Made by a program: the position numbers and the translations under genes. Of a DNA stretch of 34,099 nucleotides, positions 23,986-34,065 are shown piece by piece (position 1 is the first letter of the stretch; every line of letters starts with the position of its first letter). Under the pieces are notes generated by a model, which made no database searches, was not told where the DNA came from, and saw only the letters and a program-made list of their open reading frames with translations. This stretch comes from Bacteroidota bacterium (lineage in GTDB: Bacteria; Bacteroidota; Ignavibacteria; Ignavibacteriales; Ignavibacteriaceae), in contig JAKIZM010000038.1 in the NCBI GenBank assembly GCA_022708025.1, forward strand, positions 1 through 34,099, in the 5' to 3' direction.

Positions 23986-26826
23986 TTACTTTTTTAATTC
24001 TTTTGTTAAATATTTTCCTGTTATACTTTTTTTGCTCTTGATTATTTGTTCAGGCGTACCTTCAGCAATAATTTCTCCGCCAAACTCACCACCACCCGGA
24101 CCGAGATCAATTATCCAGTCTGCAGTTTTGATTACATCAAGATTATGCTCAACAACTACAACCGTATTTCCCTTTTCAACAAGCTTATTTAATACTGCTA
24201 GAAGAATTTTAACATCTTCAAAATGTAAACCTGTTGTTGGTTCATCAAGAATATATATTGTTTTTCCAGTGCTTACTTTACTTAACTCAGTTGCAAGTTT
24301 AACTCTTTGAGCTTCACCGCCGGAAAGCGTTGTTGCCTGCTGACCAAGTTTAATATAACCAAGACCAACATCGTGAATTGCTTTTATCTTTCTGTAAATC
24401 CGCGGCAGATCCTGAAAAAATTCCATTGCTTCATCAACACGCATCTCAAGAACATCTGAAATAGATTTTGTTTTATACAGAACCTGTAAAGTTTCTCTGT
24501 TATATCTTTTGCCCTGACAAACATCGCAAAGTACGTAAACATCAGGCAGAAAATTCATTTCAATCTTCTTTAACCCATCTCCGCCGCATTCTTCGCATCT
24601 TCCACCAACAACATTAAAACTAAATCTTCCTGTAGCATAGCCACGCATTTTCGATTCCGGAAGCTGCGCAAAAAGATCACGTATATAAGTAAACAAACCT
24701 GTATAAGTAGCTGGATTGGATCTCGGCGTTCTTCCAATCGGTGATTGGTCAATCTCAATTACTTTATCAATATGCTCCAAACCATCAATTGATTTGTATG
24801 GCAATGGCACAAGTTTGGAATTGTAAATTTCTTTCATCAGAATCTTTACGAGAGTTTCATTAACTAATGTCGATTTACCTGAGCCGCTTACTCCTGTTAT
24901 TAAGGTTAATGTTCCAAGTGGAATTTTCAGATTCACATTTTTAAGATTATTACCGCTTGCTCCTTTTAGTATCAGCGATTTCCCAATTCCTTTTCTTCTC
25001 TTTTCAGGAATTTCTATTTGTTTTTTATCAGTTAAATAAGAAAGTGTTAATGAATCATATCCATTTTTTCTTTTAATCAGTTCAGAAGTTTCGCCTGCAA
25101 TACATACTTTTCCGCCTTGTACACCTGCAGCAGGACCAAGATCAATCATATAATCAGAGCTATCAATTGTTTCTCTATCGTGTTCAACAACAATTACCGT
25201 ATTTCCAAGGTCACGCAGATTTTTTAATGAATTAATAAGTTTAATATTATCGCTTTGATGTAAACCTATCGATGGCTCATCAAGCACATACAAAACTCCT
25301 GCAAGCTGAGAACCAATTTGTGTCGCTAATCTTATTCTTTGTGATTCGCCGCCGGATAAAGTTCTTGCTGAACGATCAAGAGTTAAGTAATCCAATCCAA
25401 CATTTAATAAAAACCCTAATCGTTCATTAATTTCTTTTAAGATTGGTTTAGCGATAATTGCTTCTTTACCCTTTAACTTAAGATTTCCAAAAAACTCAGC
25501 AGCACGGTTTATTGAAAGCTTTGTTATCTCGCTGATATTTTTACCCTGAAATTTTACAGACAAAGATTCCTTTTTTAATCTTCCGCCATTACAAGTCTGG
25601 CAGGTTGCTGAAGTCATATAAGCTTCAACCCATTCACGGATATGATTTGATGTTGTAGTTGAATAATAGTTTTTCAGATAATTCATTACTCCTGAAAATC
25701 TATGCAGATAAGTTACCGGCTTACCTTTACCATAATTGTAAGTAAAAGAAATCTTCTCAGGACTTCCGTTCAATAATAAATCTCTTTGCTCTGCTGAAAG
25801 ATTTTTCAACGGAGTATCGAAATTAAATCCAAACTTTTGTCCAACTGCTTCCAGCTGATTAAAAAACCAGATTGAGCGCGGCTTACCAAGCGGTGCAATT
25901 CCCTCTTCATTAATTGATTTATTCCAATCAGGTATTATCAGATCAATATCAAGCTGTTTAATTTCACCTAATCCTTCACAATCAGGACAGGAACCATAAG
26001 GCGAATTAAACGAGAATGAATTTGGTGCAAGCTCACGATAAGAAATTCCACAATCCAAACAGGCTAAATGACGACTGTAAATTTTGTCTTCACCGTTCTC
26101 ATCTATGATTACAATTCCTTCTCCGTAATTTAAAGCAACATCAACCGATTGGGTTAATCGGCTGCGGGATTTTTCGCTTACATTAACTTTATCAACAGCA
26201 ATTTCAATATTATGAATTTTATACCTGTCAACGTGAAAACCTTTTTCAATTTCGTGATATTCACCATCAACTCTTACTTTCAAAAATCCATCAGACACTA
26301 TTTCTTCAAACAGTTCACGATAATGTCCTTTTCTTCCGCGTACTACCGGTGCAAGTACATTTACTTTTTCGCCGGATTGATTTTGAATAATTGTATCAAT
26401 TATCTGGTTTGAAGTTTGCCTTGTTACCGGTTTACCGCAATTATAACAATGCGGAATTCCGATACGTGCATACAGCAATCTTAGGTAATCGTAAATTTCT
26501 GTAACTGTTCCAACTGTTGATCTGGGATTACCGGAAGTTGATCTTTGTTCAATTGAAATAGCAGGACTTAAACCTTCGATTAAATCTACTTCAGGTTTTT
26601 CAAGCATATCTAAAAACTGACGGGCATAAGCAGATAATGATTCAATATATCTTCGTTGTCCTTCAGCATAAATTGTATCAAATGCCAAAGAAGATTTTCC
26701 GGAACCTGATAAACCTGTAATTACTGTGAACGAATCCCGTGGAATCTCAACATCAATATTCTTTAAATTGTGCTCGCGTGCGCCTTTAACAATTATACTT
26801 TCTTTTTCCAAAATTTTACTTAACAA
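23986..26826 (-). CDS. uvrA: Excinuclease ABC subunit A (UvrA)
   Basis: A 946-residue damage-recognition ATPase of nucleotide excision repair, of normal full length. The first ATPase has [14 protein letters not shown] near residue 40 and the Walker/signature pair [14 protein letters not shown] and [12 protein letters not shown]. The second has [28 protein letters not shown] and [12 protein letters not shown]. Zinc-binding modules are seen as CLDC with CPDC, CQTC, and CEEC with CDVC. The insertion [24 protein letters not shown] is conserved across UvrA. The start is a TTG at 26826 without a clear ribosome site; a second TTG five codons in is possible. It is divergent from yigZ. No LexA-type box is obvious in the 91-base divergent region. 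Confidence 0.97.
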   Translation of the reverse strand: MLSKILEKESIIVKGAREHNLKNIDVEIPRDSFTVITGLSGSGKSSLAFDTIYAEGQRRYIESLSAYARQFLDMLEKPEVDLIEGLSPAISIEQRSTSGNPRSTVGTVTEIYDYLRLLYARIGIPHCYNCGKPVTRQTSNQIIDTIIQNQSGEKVNVLAPVVRGRKGHYRELFEEIVSDGFLKVRVDGEYHEIEKGFHVDRYKIHNIEIAVDKVNVSEKSRSRLTQSVDVALNYGEGIVIIDENGEDKIYSRHLACLDCGISYRELAPNSFSFNSPYGSCPDCEGLGEIKQLDIDLIIPDWNKSINEEGIAPLGKPRSIWFFNQLEAVGQKFGFNFDTPLKNLSAEQRDLLLNGSPEKISFTYNYGKGKPVTYLHRFSGVMNYLKNYYSTTTSNHIREWVEAYMTSATCQTCNGGRLKKESLSVKFQGKNISEITKLSINRAAEFFGNLKLKGKEAIIAKPILKEINERLGFLLNVGLDYLTLDRSARTLSGGESQRIRLATQIGSQLAGVLYVLDEPSIGLHQSDNIKLINSLKNLRDLGNTVIVVEHDRETIDSSDYMIDLGPAAGVQGGKVCIAGETSELIKRKNGYDSLTLSYLTDKKQIEIPEKRRKGIGKSLILKGASGNNLKNVNLKIPLGTLTLITGVSGSGKSTLVNETLVKILMKEIYNSKLVPLPYKSIDGLEHIDKVIEIDQSPIGRTPRSNPATYTGLFTYIRDLFAQLPESKMRGYATGRFSFNVVGGRCEECGGDGLKKIEMNFLPDVYVLCDVCQGKRYNRETLQVLYKTKSISDVLEMRVDEAMEFFQDLPRIYRKIKAIHDVGLGYIKLGQQATTLSGGEAQRVKLATELSKVSTGKTIYILDEPTTGLHFEDVKILLAVLNKLVEKGNTVVVVEHNLDVIKTADWIIDLGPGGGEFGGEIIAEGTPEQIIKSKKSITGKYLTKELKK

Positions 26827-26917
26827 ATAATAACAAATAAATTTTCAAACAGTTATTTTAGGGATAGTGATATTGATAAACAAATATTTTTAATATGGAT
26901 TATTCAATCGCACATTT

Positions 26918-27541
26918 ATGTTGCCTGAACAAATAAAAACAATAAAAAACAACAGACAAAACTCGTTTAAAGAAAAAGGCTCAGAGTTTATAGCAATAGC
27001 TTATCCTGTAGATAATGAAACTGCTGCACAGAATCATTTACAGGAAATACGAAAAAAATATTATGATGCTACTCATCACTGTTATGCTTATAAAATCAAA
27101 ACCGGTGAACAAAAATATTCTGATGATGGTGAACCGAACGGTACAGCCGGCATCAGGATCTTAAATGCAATTGAACATTTCGATTTAACCGACATATTAT
27201 TGATTGTAGTGAGATATTTTGGCGGAGTCAAGCTTGGAGTCGGTCCTCTTGGAAAAGCTTATTATAACGCATCTACAAGTGTTTTAGAGCATTCAGAAAT
27301 CGTACAAAAAACTTTATATGAAGAAATTGGGGTTGAAGTTGAATTTAATTTTATCAGTCACATTCACAGAGTAGCAAATCAACTGTCAGCAATTATCAGT
27401 GATATGCAATTTACCACTAATGCATACTTTACTTGTTATATCAAACCAATAAATATTGAAAAATTTATTGCTGAGCTAACAAATCTTACTAACGGACAAA
27501 TCTCAATAAAAAGAAAAAAATCATATAGATATTTAGTTTAA
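26918..27541 (+). CDS. yigZ: YigZ/IMPACT family protein
   Basis: A 207-residue cytoplasmic protein of the UPF0029/IMPACT family. The N-terminal IMPACT domain (about residues 15-125) has the signature ATHHCYAYK, YSDDGEPNGTAG, and VVRYFGGVKLGVGPLGKAY. The C-terminal part (about 135-200) is the ferredoxin-like DUF1949 domain. The eukaryotic relative IMPACT/YIH1 regulates Gcn2. The bacterial role is unproven but is thought to concern translation or RNA binding. The ATG start has no strong ribosome site. It is divergent from uvrA and is followed by the marR gene 86 bases later. Confidence 0.93.
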   Translation: MLPEQIKTIKNNRQNSFKEKGSEFIAIAYPVDNETAAQNHLQEIRKKYYDATHHCYAYKIKTGEQKYSDDGEPNGTAGIRILNAIEHFDLTDILLIVVRYFGGVKLGVGPLGKAYYNASTSVLEHSEIVQKTLYEEIGVEVEFNFISHIHRVANQLSAIISDMQFTTNAYFTCYIKPINIEKFIAELTNLTNGQISIKRKKSYRYLV

Positions 27542-27586
27542 ATAAATTGACTATGCACTTGATTAAATTGTTATTCTTATCGATAT

Positions 27587-27599
27587 TTGTCATAGACAA
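27587..27599. promoter_or_regulatory. Candidate MarR operator
   Basis: TTGTC-ATA-GACAA is a perfect 5-bp inverted repeat with a 3-base centre, 28 bases upstream of the marR start. Size, symmetry and position fit MarR-family autoregulation, which is common. Binding is not shown. Confidence 0.45.
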
Positions 27600-27627
27600 T
27601 AATTTATCTTAAACTAATGGAAGAATT

Positions 27628-28074
27628 ATGGACATAAATCATAACGCCGAAAGTCTGGCTAACTTAACTTTCGTTTTGTTAGCAAACTGCCAGGAAAAAG
27701 AAGTTCGTCTTGCAGAAGTTCACAATCTTACACAAGCTGAGTTCAGATGTTTAAGATTGTTTGGTTCAGACGAAAGCATTAACAATAAGGCAATTGCTGA
27801 AAGAATGAACTTAAGTCCAAGCAGATTAACGAGAATTATTGATGGATTGGTTCAAAAAGAATATATCATTAGAGAAATTGATCCTAATGACAGAAGAAAT
27901 ATGAAAGTTTCTTTATCTAAAAAAGGACAGCTTCTCGTTCAGCAGTTAAATAAAGCTTATATAGATATTCATAGAGAAATTTTGCAAGACATTGATGAAG
28001 ACCAGCATCAGCCGCTTATAACTGCAATGACTCATTTGTTATCTGCATTAGAAAAGTGGATTGCTAAATCTTAG
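27628..28074 (+). CDS. MarR family transcriptional regulator
   Basis: A 148-residue winged-helix regulator. The DNA-binding core is LTQAEFRCLRLF, the helix-turn-helix NKAIAERMNLSPSRLTRIID (about residues 52-71), and the wing with EIDPNDRRNMKVSLSKKG (residues 81-98), including the conserved D-x-R at its tip. Flanking helices form the dimer interface. There is one cysteine near residue 30 and one near 41; neither is at the N-terminal position used by OhrR peroxide sensors. GGAAG precedes the ATG. No obvious target gene lies alongside; a small palindrome upstream suggests that it controls itself. Confidence 0.92.
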   Translation: MDINHNAESLANLTFVLLANCQEKEVRLAEVHNLTQAEFRCLRLFGSDESINNKAIAERMNLSPSRLTRIIDGLVQKEYIIREIDPNDRRNMKVSLSKKGQLLVQQLNKAYIDIHREILQDIDEDQHQPLITAMTHLLSALEKWIAKS

Positions 28075-28079
28075 TAAGA

Positions 28080-28505
28080 TTATTTTCTTTTTAGAAAGTT
28101 GATATATTTTTTAATCAGATCAAGGTCTTCGACAAGTTGCTTTATGTTATGGAATGATTTTGTTGTAGTATTCAGATAATCATTTTTTATCGTGGTTTTC
28201 TGTTTATCATTTGCTGATAAAGAAATTTCTTTTAATAGAGAAGTTATTTTTTCTAAATTATCATTCAGATCTTTTTTAACCTGTTCAAGGTTTTGAAAAT
28301 CTGAAATGCTGTTGGCTGATTGTAATACATTAAATAACCCGTTTATATATTTCCCAACAAATACAAAATCTTCAAATTCTTTTATGTTTCTGTTTTTAAA
28401 ATAATTTTCTAATAGTATCGTAATATCATTTTTTTTCAGAAGTTTTTTATCAGCAAATTGTTCCACCTCATCTAAAAAATTTTTACTCAGAGTTATTTCT
28501 TTCAT
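28080..28505 (-). CDS. Uncharacterised helical protein
   Basis: A 141-residue lysine- and asparagine-rich protein that I do not recognise. It is predicted to be almost entirely alpha-helical, with coiled-coil potential around residues 65-95 (NLEQVKKDLNDNLEKITSLL) and near the C-terminus (HNIKQLVEDLDLIKKYINFL). There is no signal peptide, membrane segment, cysteine or catalytic motif. Its ATG overlaps the stop codon of the O-methyltransferase (ATGA), so the two are translationally coupled and probably made in fixed ratio. A partner or regulatory role is possible. It is convergent with marR, 5 bases apart. Confidence 0.7.
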   Translation of the reverse strand: MKEITLSKNFLDEVEQFADKKLLKKNDITILLENYFKNRNIKEFEDFVFVGKYINGLFNVLQSANSISDFQNLEQVKKDLNDNLEKITSLLKEISLSANDKQKTTIKNDYLNTTTKSFHNIKQLVEDLDLIKKYINFLKRK

Positions 28506-29143
28506 TTCTTTATCCCGAATCCCAAACCATCACCAATTGGAAGGATCATTGAGTCCAGGTTTTGCTGAAGTATAAATATTTTATTGAAATCCCTGATATG
28601 CCGCGTTGAAGTTTTGTATTTAGCCGGAACATTTGCTGAGGCTGTATAACCATGCCATAATACATTATCAACAATAATTATTCCTCCCTTTTTTAATAAC
28701 AGCATTGAATAATCAAACAGTCTTTTATAATCCTGCTTATCAGCATCAAGAAAAATAAAATCGAATTTTTTATCCATCTGAGGTAAAATATTTAATGCAT
28801 TGCCATGAATAAGTTTTATTTTTTTACTCTCACCTGATTTGTTAATATACTTGGCAGCTAATTCAATATTGTCTTTACTTTTCTCGATAGTATAAATTGA
28901 AGCAGATTTAGCAAGACAGCGGGCAATTCTTATTGTAGAATATGCGATTGCAGTACCAATTTCCAGCACACGTTTAGGCCTGTTTATAAGAATCAATTTT
29001 TCAATAAACTCAATTGCATGCCACTCAAGAATTGGAATTGAATTTTCATCAGCAAACTCTTCCATCTCAAGAATAAGTTTATCTTCTTTCTTTCTATAAG
29101 ATTCTAAATATCTTTTTTGTGCAGGAAAAAGAATATTCTTCAT
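28502..29143 (-). CDS. Class I SAM-dependent O-methyltransferase (TrmR/COMT-like)
   Basis: A 213-residue methyltransferase of the caffeoyl-CoA O-methyltransferase-like family. SAM-binding RVLEIGTAIAYSTIRIA covers residues 58-74. The acidic YTIEKS follows, then metal-binding FIFLDADKQDY (Asp133, Asp135) and VDNVLWHG with Asp159-Asn160, the divalent-metal site of this family. The bacterial relative YrrM/TrmR methylates 5-hydroxyuridine in tRNA. That is the most likely role in a non-pathway context, but small-molecule catechol methylation cannot be excluded. The ATG has AAGGGAT upstream. It is translationally coupled to the next, unknown gene and lies 70 bases after the subtilisin-like protease. 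Confidence 0.88.
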   Translation of the reverse strand: MKNILFPAQKRYLESYRKKEDKLILEMEEFADENSIPILEWHAIEFIEKLILINRPKRVLEIGTAIAYSTIRIARCLAKSASIYTIEKSKDNIELAAKYINKSGESKKIKLIHGNALNILPQMDKKFDFIFLDADKQDYKRLFDYSMLLLKKGGIIIVDNVLWHGYTASANVPAKYKTSTRHIRDFNKIFILQQNLDSMILPIGDGLGFGIKK

Positions 29144-29213
29144 TGCATATCCCTTGAACTTTTTTAATTAAACTTATGAACACAATAAAAATAATAAATT
29201 GGTTCGTTAAATT

Positions 29214-31193
29214 TTACTTTAACAAAACTAACTTTCTTCCATACTCTTTACCACCAAACTGAATCAGAGCAAAATAAACACCGCTTGCACACAGATAACC
29301 TTTGTCTGAATAACCATCCCATTCAAAAACATATATTCCTGGAACTGTATTTATATTTCTTTCTATAACCTTCTGACCTGTACCATCAACAATAAATATT
29401 TTGAACAAATCATTTTCGGAAGAATAAAACCTGAGCTGCGCTTTCTTATGATCAGCAGGAATAAAAGGATTTGGGAAAAAATCACTGACGTCGTTATATG
29501 ACTGATATTGTTGTATTTCCATATTAAGAGATATTACTTCTGTTCCATAAACGAATTTATAAAATCCGCTTTCCGGTTTACGGTAAAAATTATTCAAGCT
29601 ATCAGAGTAAGTAATATAAAATTGAAGCAAATCTCCGTTGTTTTTTTGTGGAAACGTATAGACATAATCGTATTTATCATTCTTAATCATTTGAAATGGT
29701 TCTAACAGATCATCAGCAATTTTAAAAACAATATTAACAGTGCTTTCTTTGATCTTATCTTCAAAAATCATTTTATGTAAAATAAATTCATTTGAAATTT
29801 TTTGCAGATTTGGAAATTCAATTGCGTTTCTGGCAGATATAATCCCATATCCTATATTATTATTTGGATTTGAAGAGTTTGATGAAGATTCAAGAATTAT
29901 ATTTCTTATCTGTTCATTTTTAAGGTGCGGAAATGCTGAAAGAAGCAAAGCACCTATTCCACTTGCAATCGGCGCAGAAGCGGAAGTACCGCTGCCAAGC
30001 ATATATGAGCTTTCAGTATGAGCTAATGCACCATAATCATCAACACCACAAGCAACAACTTCCGGTTTGATTCTTCCATCATAAGTTGGACCACGACTAC
30101 TGAATCCAGCGATATTACCAAATTCATCAACAGCACCAACAGATATAATTTTATATGCATCTGCGGGAGCAGTAATATACTTCCAGCGAGTATATCCTTC
30201 ATTACCTGCAGAGGTAAATGTTGAGACTCCCCGATTATAAGCAAGATTAACAGCACGGGTTACAATTGTTGTTCTTCCATCCATATTTGAATAAGAATAT
30301 GAAGAGCTATTATTATCAAACTCATTGTAACCTAAAGAACTTGTTGTGATATCAACTCCAAGCGATTCCATCCAGATAAGTGCTGCGGCATAATTATCTT
30401 CTTCAACCTGCGTTTCACTTCTGATATCTTCAGTCTTTGCCAGAATAAAAGATGAATTAAATGCTGGACCAATCACAATACTATCAGTTGATCCGGCAAG
30501 TAAAGAAAAAACATAAGTGCCATGACGATCCTGTGATTGGATATCACCTGATTGATTGGCAGTTACAGAATCATTAAAAACAAAATCATATTCAGCTATT
30601 ACATCTTTATTTTGCAGTGCTTCGTGGTATTTCCAATCAAATCCTGAATCGAGTATTCCAATCAGAACATTCTGACCGGAAATATTTTTTGAATGAATGA
30701 ACGGAATATCAGACAGATTGACTTGTTTGAATGCTGCACCGTAATTATAAGTTGTGCCAGATAATTTTAAGAATGAATTATCTGTTTCATACTTAAAATC
30801 ATTCTTATAAGAAAGTTTCTTTACAGGTTCGATAGCTTCCACAAAAGGTAAATTTTTAATTACTTCGATCTGCTCAGGATTAAGATAAGCTGAAACAGAG
30901 TTAAACCAGTTCAGTTTTCTGAGGATTTTTATTCCGAGATTTTCAATCTCTGATATGTAATCAGCATATATTTTCAAGTCTTCATAAGTAATATAATCTT
31001 CACCCATATTTTTAATTCTTCTCTCAACAGCTTTTTCTGTTAAAGAATTTAGCGCCTCCTGATAACTGACACTGTTTTTATTCAATTGGTTATAAGAATT
31101 TTCAGGTCCTTTGTCTTTGAAATAAATAAAATACTTTTCCTGTGCTATTATAAGAGTAGAAAAAAACAGAATTATTAAAACGGATTTGCTCAT
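29214..31193 (-). CDS. T9SS-exported subtilisin-like (S8) serine protease
   Basis: A 659-residue secreted protease. The signal peptide (residues 1-17) ends IIAQ. Residues 19-125 resemble an inhibitor-I9-type propeptide, with LKWLN-like and PFVEAIEPVKKL segments. The catalytic triad of the S8 domain is Asp182 (GILDSGFD), His224 (DRHGTYV) and Ser404 (GTSASAPIASG), with oxyanion Asn331 in SAGNEG. The C-terminal 90 residues, from FFPNPFIPAD to the end GRKLVLLK, are a T9SS sorting domain with the FlgD-like WDGYSDKGYLCASGVYF pattern. It should be secreted across both membranes and work outside the cell. It lies 61 bases after lepB and is probably in the lepA-lepB transcript. Confidence 0.92.
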   Translation of the reverse strand: MSKSVLIILFFSTLIIAQEKYFIYFKDKGPENSYNQLNKNSVSYQEALNSLTEKAVERRIKNMGEDYITYEDLKIYADYISEIENLGIKILRKLNWFNSVSAYLNPEQIEVIKNLPFVEAIEPVKKLSYKNDFKYETDNSFLKLSGTTYNYGAAFKQVNLSDIPFIHSKNISGQNVLIGILDSGFDWKYHEALQNKDVIAEYDFVFNDSVTANQSGDIQSQDRHGTYVFSLLAGSTDSIVIGPAFNSSFILAKTEDIRSETQVEEDNYAAALIWMESLGVDITTSSLGYNEFDNNSSSYSYSNMDGRTTIVTRAVNLAYNRGVSTFTSAGNEGYTRWKYITAPADAYKIISVGAVDEFGNIAGFSSRGPTYDGRIKPEVVACGVDDYGALAHTESSYMLGSGTSASAPIASGIGALLLSAFPHLKNEQIRNIILESSSNSSNPNNNIGYGIISARNAIEFPNLQKISNEFILHKMIFEDKIKESTVNIVFKIADDLLEPFQMIKNDKYDYVYTFPQKNNGDLLQFYITYSDSLNNFYRKPESGFYKFVYGTEVISLNMEIQQYQSYNDVSDFFPNPFIPADHKKAQLRFYSSENDLFKIFIVDGTGQKVIERNINTVPGIYVFEWDGYSDKGYLCASGVYFALIQFGGKEYGRKLVLLK

Positions 31194-31254
31194 TAAATAT
31201 TTATCTCAAAGTCATTTAAAGGAATAATCGGATCAAGTTTAAAACTTTTTTACA

Positions 31255-32097
31255 TTAATCTATTGACTGCATTAACCGGGCAAATCTGATAGATGAGAAA
31301 AAATCACCAATACCGGAAATTTGAACAGGCATCTGCGACCAATAAATAAACAATGCTTTGCCAATCAGCCAGTCTTCAGAAACATATCCGAAATAACGGC
31401 TATCAATACTATTATTTCTGTTATCGCCCAGAACAAAATAATAATCTTTATTAAATGTGTAGTCTCTTACTGCAACTCCGCTGATTGTAATAACAGTTCC
31501 TTCTACACTAACAACTTTTTTACCGTATTCAGAATTAATTACATTCTGCCATTGTATAATATTATTTGGATTTAATTCAACTGTCATTCCTTTTTTGGGT
31601 ATTACAATCGGTCCGTAATTATCAATTGTCCATTTATTATCATAGGGAAATATTCTGGAATCAATATTTTCAATTGGCTGATCCTCAAGATCAATTTTTA
31701 TATAGGATGGTGTTCGGTATTTAATATTGTTTATATATAATTCTTTTGCTTTTAATTCGATTGTATCGCCCGGCAATCCGATTATTCTTTTTATCAAAAC
31801 AGAATAGTCTTCTGAAGAAGGATCATAATAATTAGTTGGTATTTCAAATGCTACAACATCATTAAACTTTGGTTTTCCTGTTGATGAGATTTCCATCCTT
31901 TCCAGTCTTTTTCCTAAAAATGGTATTTGATGCGGTGTGGAAAAAGTATAAGCTAATTTATTAACAATAATAAAATCGCCTTCAATTAAAGTGTGTTTCA
32001 TAGAACCTGTTGGTATTTTGAAGGCATCAACAACAAACAATTTGAGCAGCAGAGCTAAAAATAACAGAAATACTAATATTTTTAACAGGCGTTTCAT
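31255..32097 (-). CDS. lepB: Signal peptidase I
   Basis: A 280-residue membrane protease that removes signal peptides from exported proteins, including the T9SS cargo in this window. One N-terminal membrane segment (residues 5-22) is followed by the catalytic Ser32 in PTGSMKHTL (box B). The general base is Lys103 in LIKRIIGLPGD (box D), and box E is GDNRNNSIDSRYFG (about residues 224-237). The domain between them carries an insertion typical of larger Gram-negative enzymes. It is 20 bases after lepA, the gene order also seen in E. coli. Confidence 0.95.
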   Translation of the reverse strand: MKRLLKILVFLLFLALLLKLFVVDAFKIPTGSMKHTLIEGDFIIVNKLAYTFSTPHQIPFLGKRLERMEISSTGKPKFNDVVAFEIPTNYYDPSSEDYSVLIKRIIGLPGDTIELKAKELYINNIKYRTPSYIKIDLEDQPIENIDSRIFPYDNKWTIDNYGPIVIPKKGMTVELNPNNIIQWQNVINSEYGKKVVSVEGTVITISGVAVRDYTFNKDYYFVLGDNRNNSIDSRYFGYVSEDWLIGKALFIYWSQMPVQISGIGDFFSSIRFARLMQSID

Positions 32098-32117
32098 TCG
32101 ATAATAATCCTGAAATT

Positions 32118-33908
32118 TTAATCCTCTATTTGTAAAACAGCTAAAAATGCCTCTTGTGGAATTTCAACATTACCAACCTGTTTCATTCGCTTCTTACCTT
32201 CTTTTTGTTTTTCAAGTAATTTTCTTTTACGTGATATATCACCGCCATAACATTTAGCAATAACATTTTTTCTAAGCGCTTTAACAATTGATTTTGAAAT
32301 AACTTTTGTGCCAATTGCTGCCTGGATACTAATTTCAAACATCTGTCTTGGAATCAGATCCTTTAATTTTGAGCTAACCTTTCTTCCCCATTCAAATGAT
32401 TTTGTACGGTGAACTATCATCGACAATGCATCAACCGGTTCACCATTTAAAAGAATATCAAGTTTTACAAGATCAGACTCACGATAGCCAATGTATTCAT
32501 AATCAAAGGAAGCATAACCCCTTGTAGATGATTTCAGTTTGTCATAAAAATCAAAAATTATTTCAGAAAGAGGAAATTCAAATTGAATATCCGCACGTGT
32601 AGGATCGATGTAGTTGGTATTTATATAGGTACCTCGTTTATCCATAGCAAGCTTCATAATATTTCCGACATATTCACTTGGAGTAACGATTTGTGCCTTC
32701 ATATATGGTTCTTCAACTCTATCAATATTTCCAATCGGCGGCATTTCAGCAGGATTATCAACAACTATTTTTTCTCCCCTTTTTGTGTAAACGTAATATT
32801 CTACGTTAGGTAAAGTTGTAATTATTGATTGATTATATTCACGTAATAATCTTTCCTGAACAATTTCCATATGAAGCAAGCCAAGAAAGCCGCATCTGAA
32901 TCCAAATCCTAAAGCAGCCGAAGTTTCGGGCTGATAAATTAAAGCAGAATCATTTAATCTGAATTTATCCAATGCATCACGAAGATCTTCAAAATCATCA
33001 GAATCTGTTGGATATAAACCGCTGTACACCATAGGTTTCACATCTTTATATCCCGGCAAAGGTTCTGCTGCTCCATTTTTTACATGAGTAATTGTATCGC
33101 CAACTTTTGTTTCGTGAACATCTTTAATCCCGGCAATAAGATATCCGACATCGCCGGCAGATAATTCATCTGTTTTGATTTTCTTAAGACCTAAAGTACC
33201 AATTTCCTCAGCATCAGCTTCTTTATGCACTTTAAAAAACTTTAGTTTATCATTTGTTTTAAGTGTACCTTGAAATATTCTTATATATGCAATAGCTCCA
33301 CGATAGGAATCAAAAACTGAATCAAATATCAAAGCCTGAAGCGGCGCATCCGGATCACCTTCTGGCGGCGGAACTCTTTTTACAACTGCTTCTAATAATT
33401 CATCAATTCCGGTTTTAGATTTTGCACTTGTAAGTATTATATCTTCTTTGTTGCAGCCAATTAATTCAATTATCTGATTAGCAACCTTATCAATTTCCGC
33501 GCTTGGCAGATCGATTTTATTTATAACAGGAATAATTTCTAATCCGGCATCTATAGCAAGATAAAGATTACTGATTGTTTGAGCTTCAACGCCCTGTGCT
33601 GCATCAACAATAAGTATTGCTCCTTCACAAGCTGCAAGTGAGCGCGATACCTCATAAGTAAAATCCACATGACCAGGAGTATCAATTAAATTAAGAACAT
33701 AATCCTGCTTTTGAAAACGATAATGCATCTGAATTGCATGCGATTTAATTGTAATTCCGCGCTCTCGTTCCAGTTCTAAATTATCTAATATCTGATCTTT
33801 AGCTTCACGGGCAGAAACGACTCCGGTTTTTTCAAGTAAACAATCTGCTATTGTTGATTTACCATGATCTATATGGGCAATTATGCAAAAATTTCTAATG
33901 TTATTCAT
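32118..33908 (-). CDS. lepA: Elongation factor 4 (LepA)
   Basis: A 596-residue translational GTPase of full family length. The G-domain motifs are [12 protein letters not shown] near residue 10, the switch [23 protein letters not shown] and a final TSAKSKTGI. Domain II, an EF-G-like domain III ([21 protein letters not shown]) and the LepA-specific C-terminal domain ([21 protein letters not shown]) follow. LepA acts on the ribosome, in initiation/assembly and under stress. It is the first gene of the lepA-lepB run; the 190 bases upstream hold its promoter. Confidence 0.97.
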   Translation of the reverse strand: MNNIRNFCIIAHIDHGKSTIADCLLEKTGVVSAREAKDQILDNLELERERGITIKSHAIQMHYRFQKQDYVLNLIDTPGHVDFTYEVSRSLAACEGAILIVDAAQGVEAQTISNLYLAIDAGLEIIPVINKIDLPSAEIDKVANQIIELIGCNKEDIILTSAKSKTGIDELLEAVVKRVPPPEGDPDAPLQALIFDSVFDSYRGAIAYIRIFQGTLKTNDKLKFFKVHKEADAEEIGTLGLKKIKTDELSAGDVGYLIAGIKDVHETKVGDTITHVKNGAAEPLPGYKDVKPMVYSGLYPTDSDDFEDLRDALDKFRLNDSALIYQPETSAALGFGFRCGFLGLLHMEIVQERLLREYNQSIITTLPNVEYYVYTKRGEKIVVDNPAEMPPIGNIDRVEEPYMKAQIVTPSEYVGNIMKLAMDKRGTYINTNYIDPTRADIQFEFPLSEIIFDFYDKLKSSTRGYASFDYEYIGYRESDLVKLDILLNGEPVDALSMIVHRTKSFEWGRKVSSKLKDLIPRQMFEISIQAAIGTKVISKSIVKALRKNVIAKCYGGDISRKRKLLEKQKEGKKRMKQVGNVEIPQEAFLAVLQIED

Positions 33909-34048
33909 ATTCTCAGATTAAATTATGTGCAAATATACTTAGTCAGATAGTCTTAAAAAAGAAGTGTTAAATACTCTTAAATCCGAAATAGAAATACAGA
34001 AAGGACTATTTAAATATCAAAAAAAGGGATAAATTAGAGAAAAAAATA

Positions 34049-34065
34049 TTCACCAATTGGGTGAA
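34049..34065. promoter_or_regulatory. Palindrome upstream of lepA
   Basis: TTCACC-AATTG-GGTGAA is a perfect 6-bp inverted repeat, 17 bases in all, at about 140 bases before lepA. It could be an operator for lepA or for a divergent gene beyond the right edge. No cognate regulator is identified. Confidence 0.3.

Noticed and set aside
24570..24758. Short frame inside uvrA
   Set aside because: A shadow of the uvrA coding sequence in another frame; uvrA motifs are intact across it.
26821..26840. Tandem TAACAAATAA pair at the uvrA start as a regulatory repeat
   Set aside because: Only two 10-base units of low-complexity AT-rich sequence. It does leave the uvrA TTG start slightly ambiguous, but there is no evidence of function.
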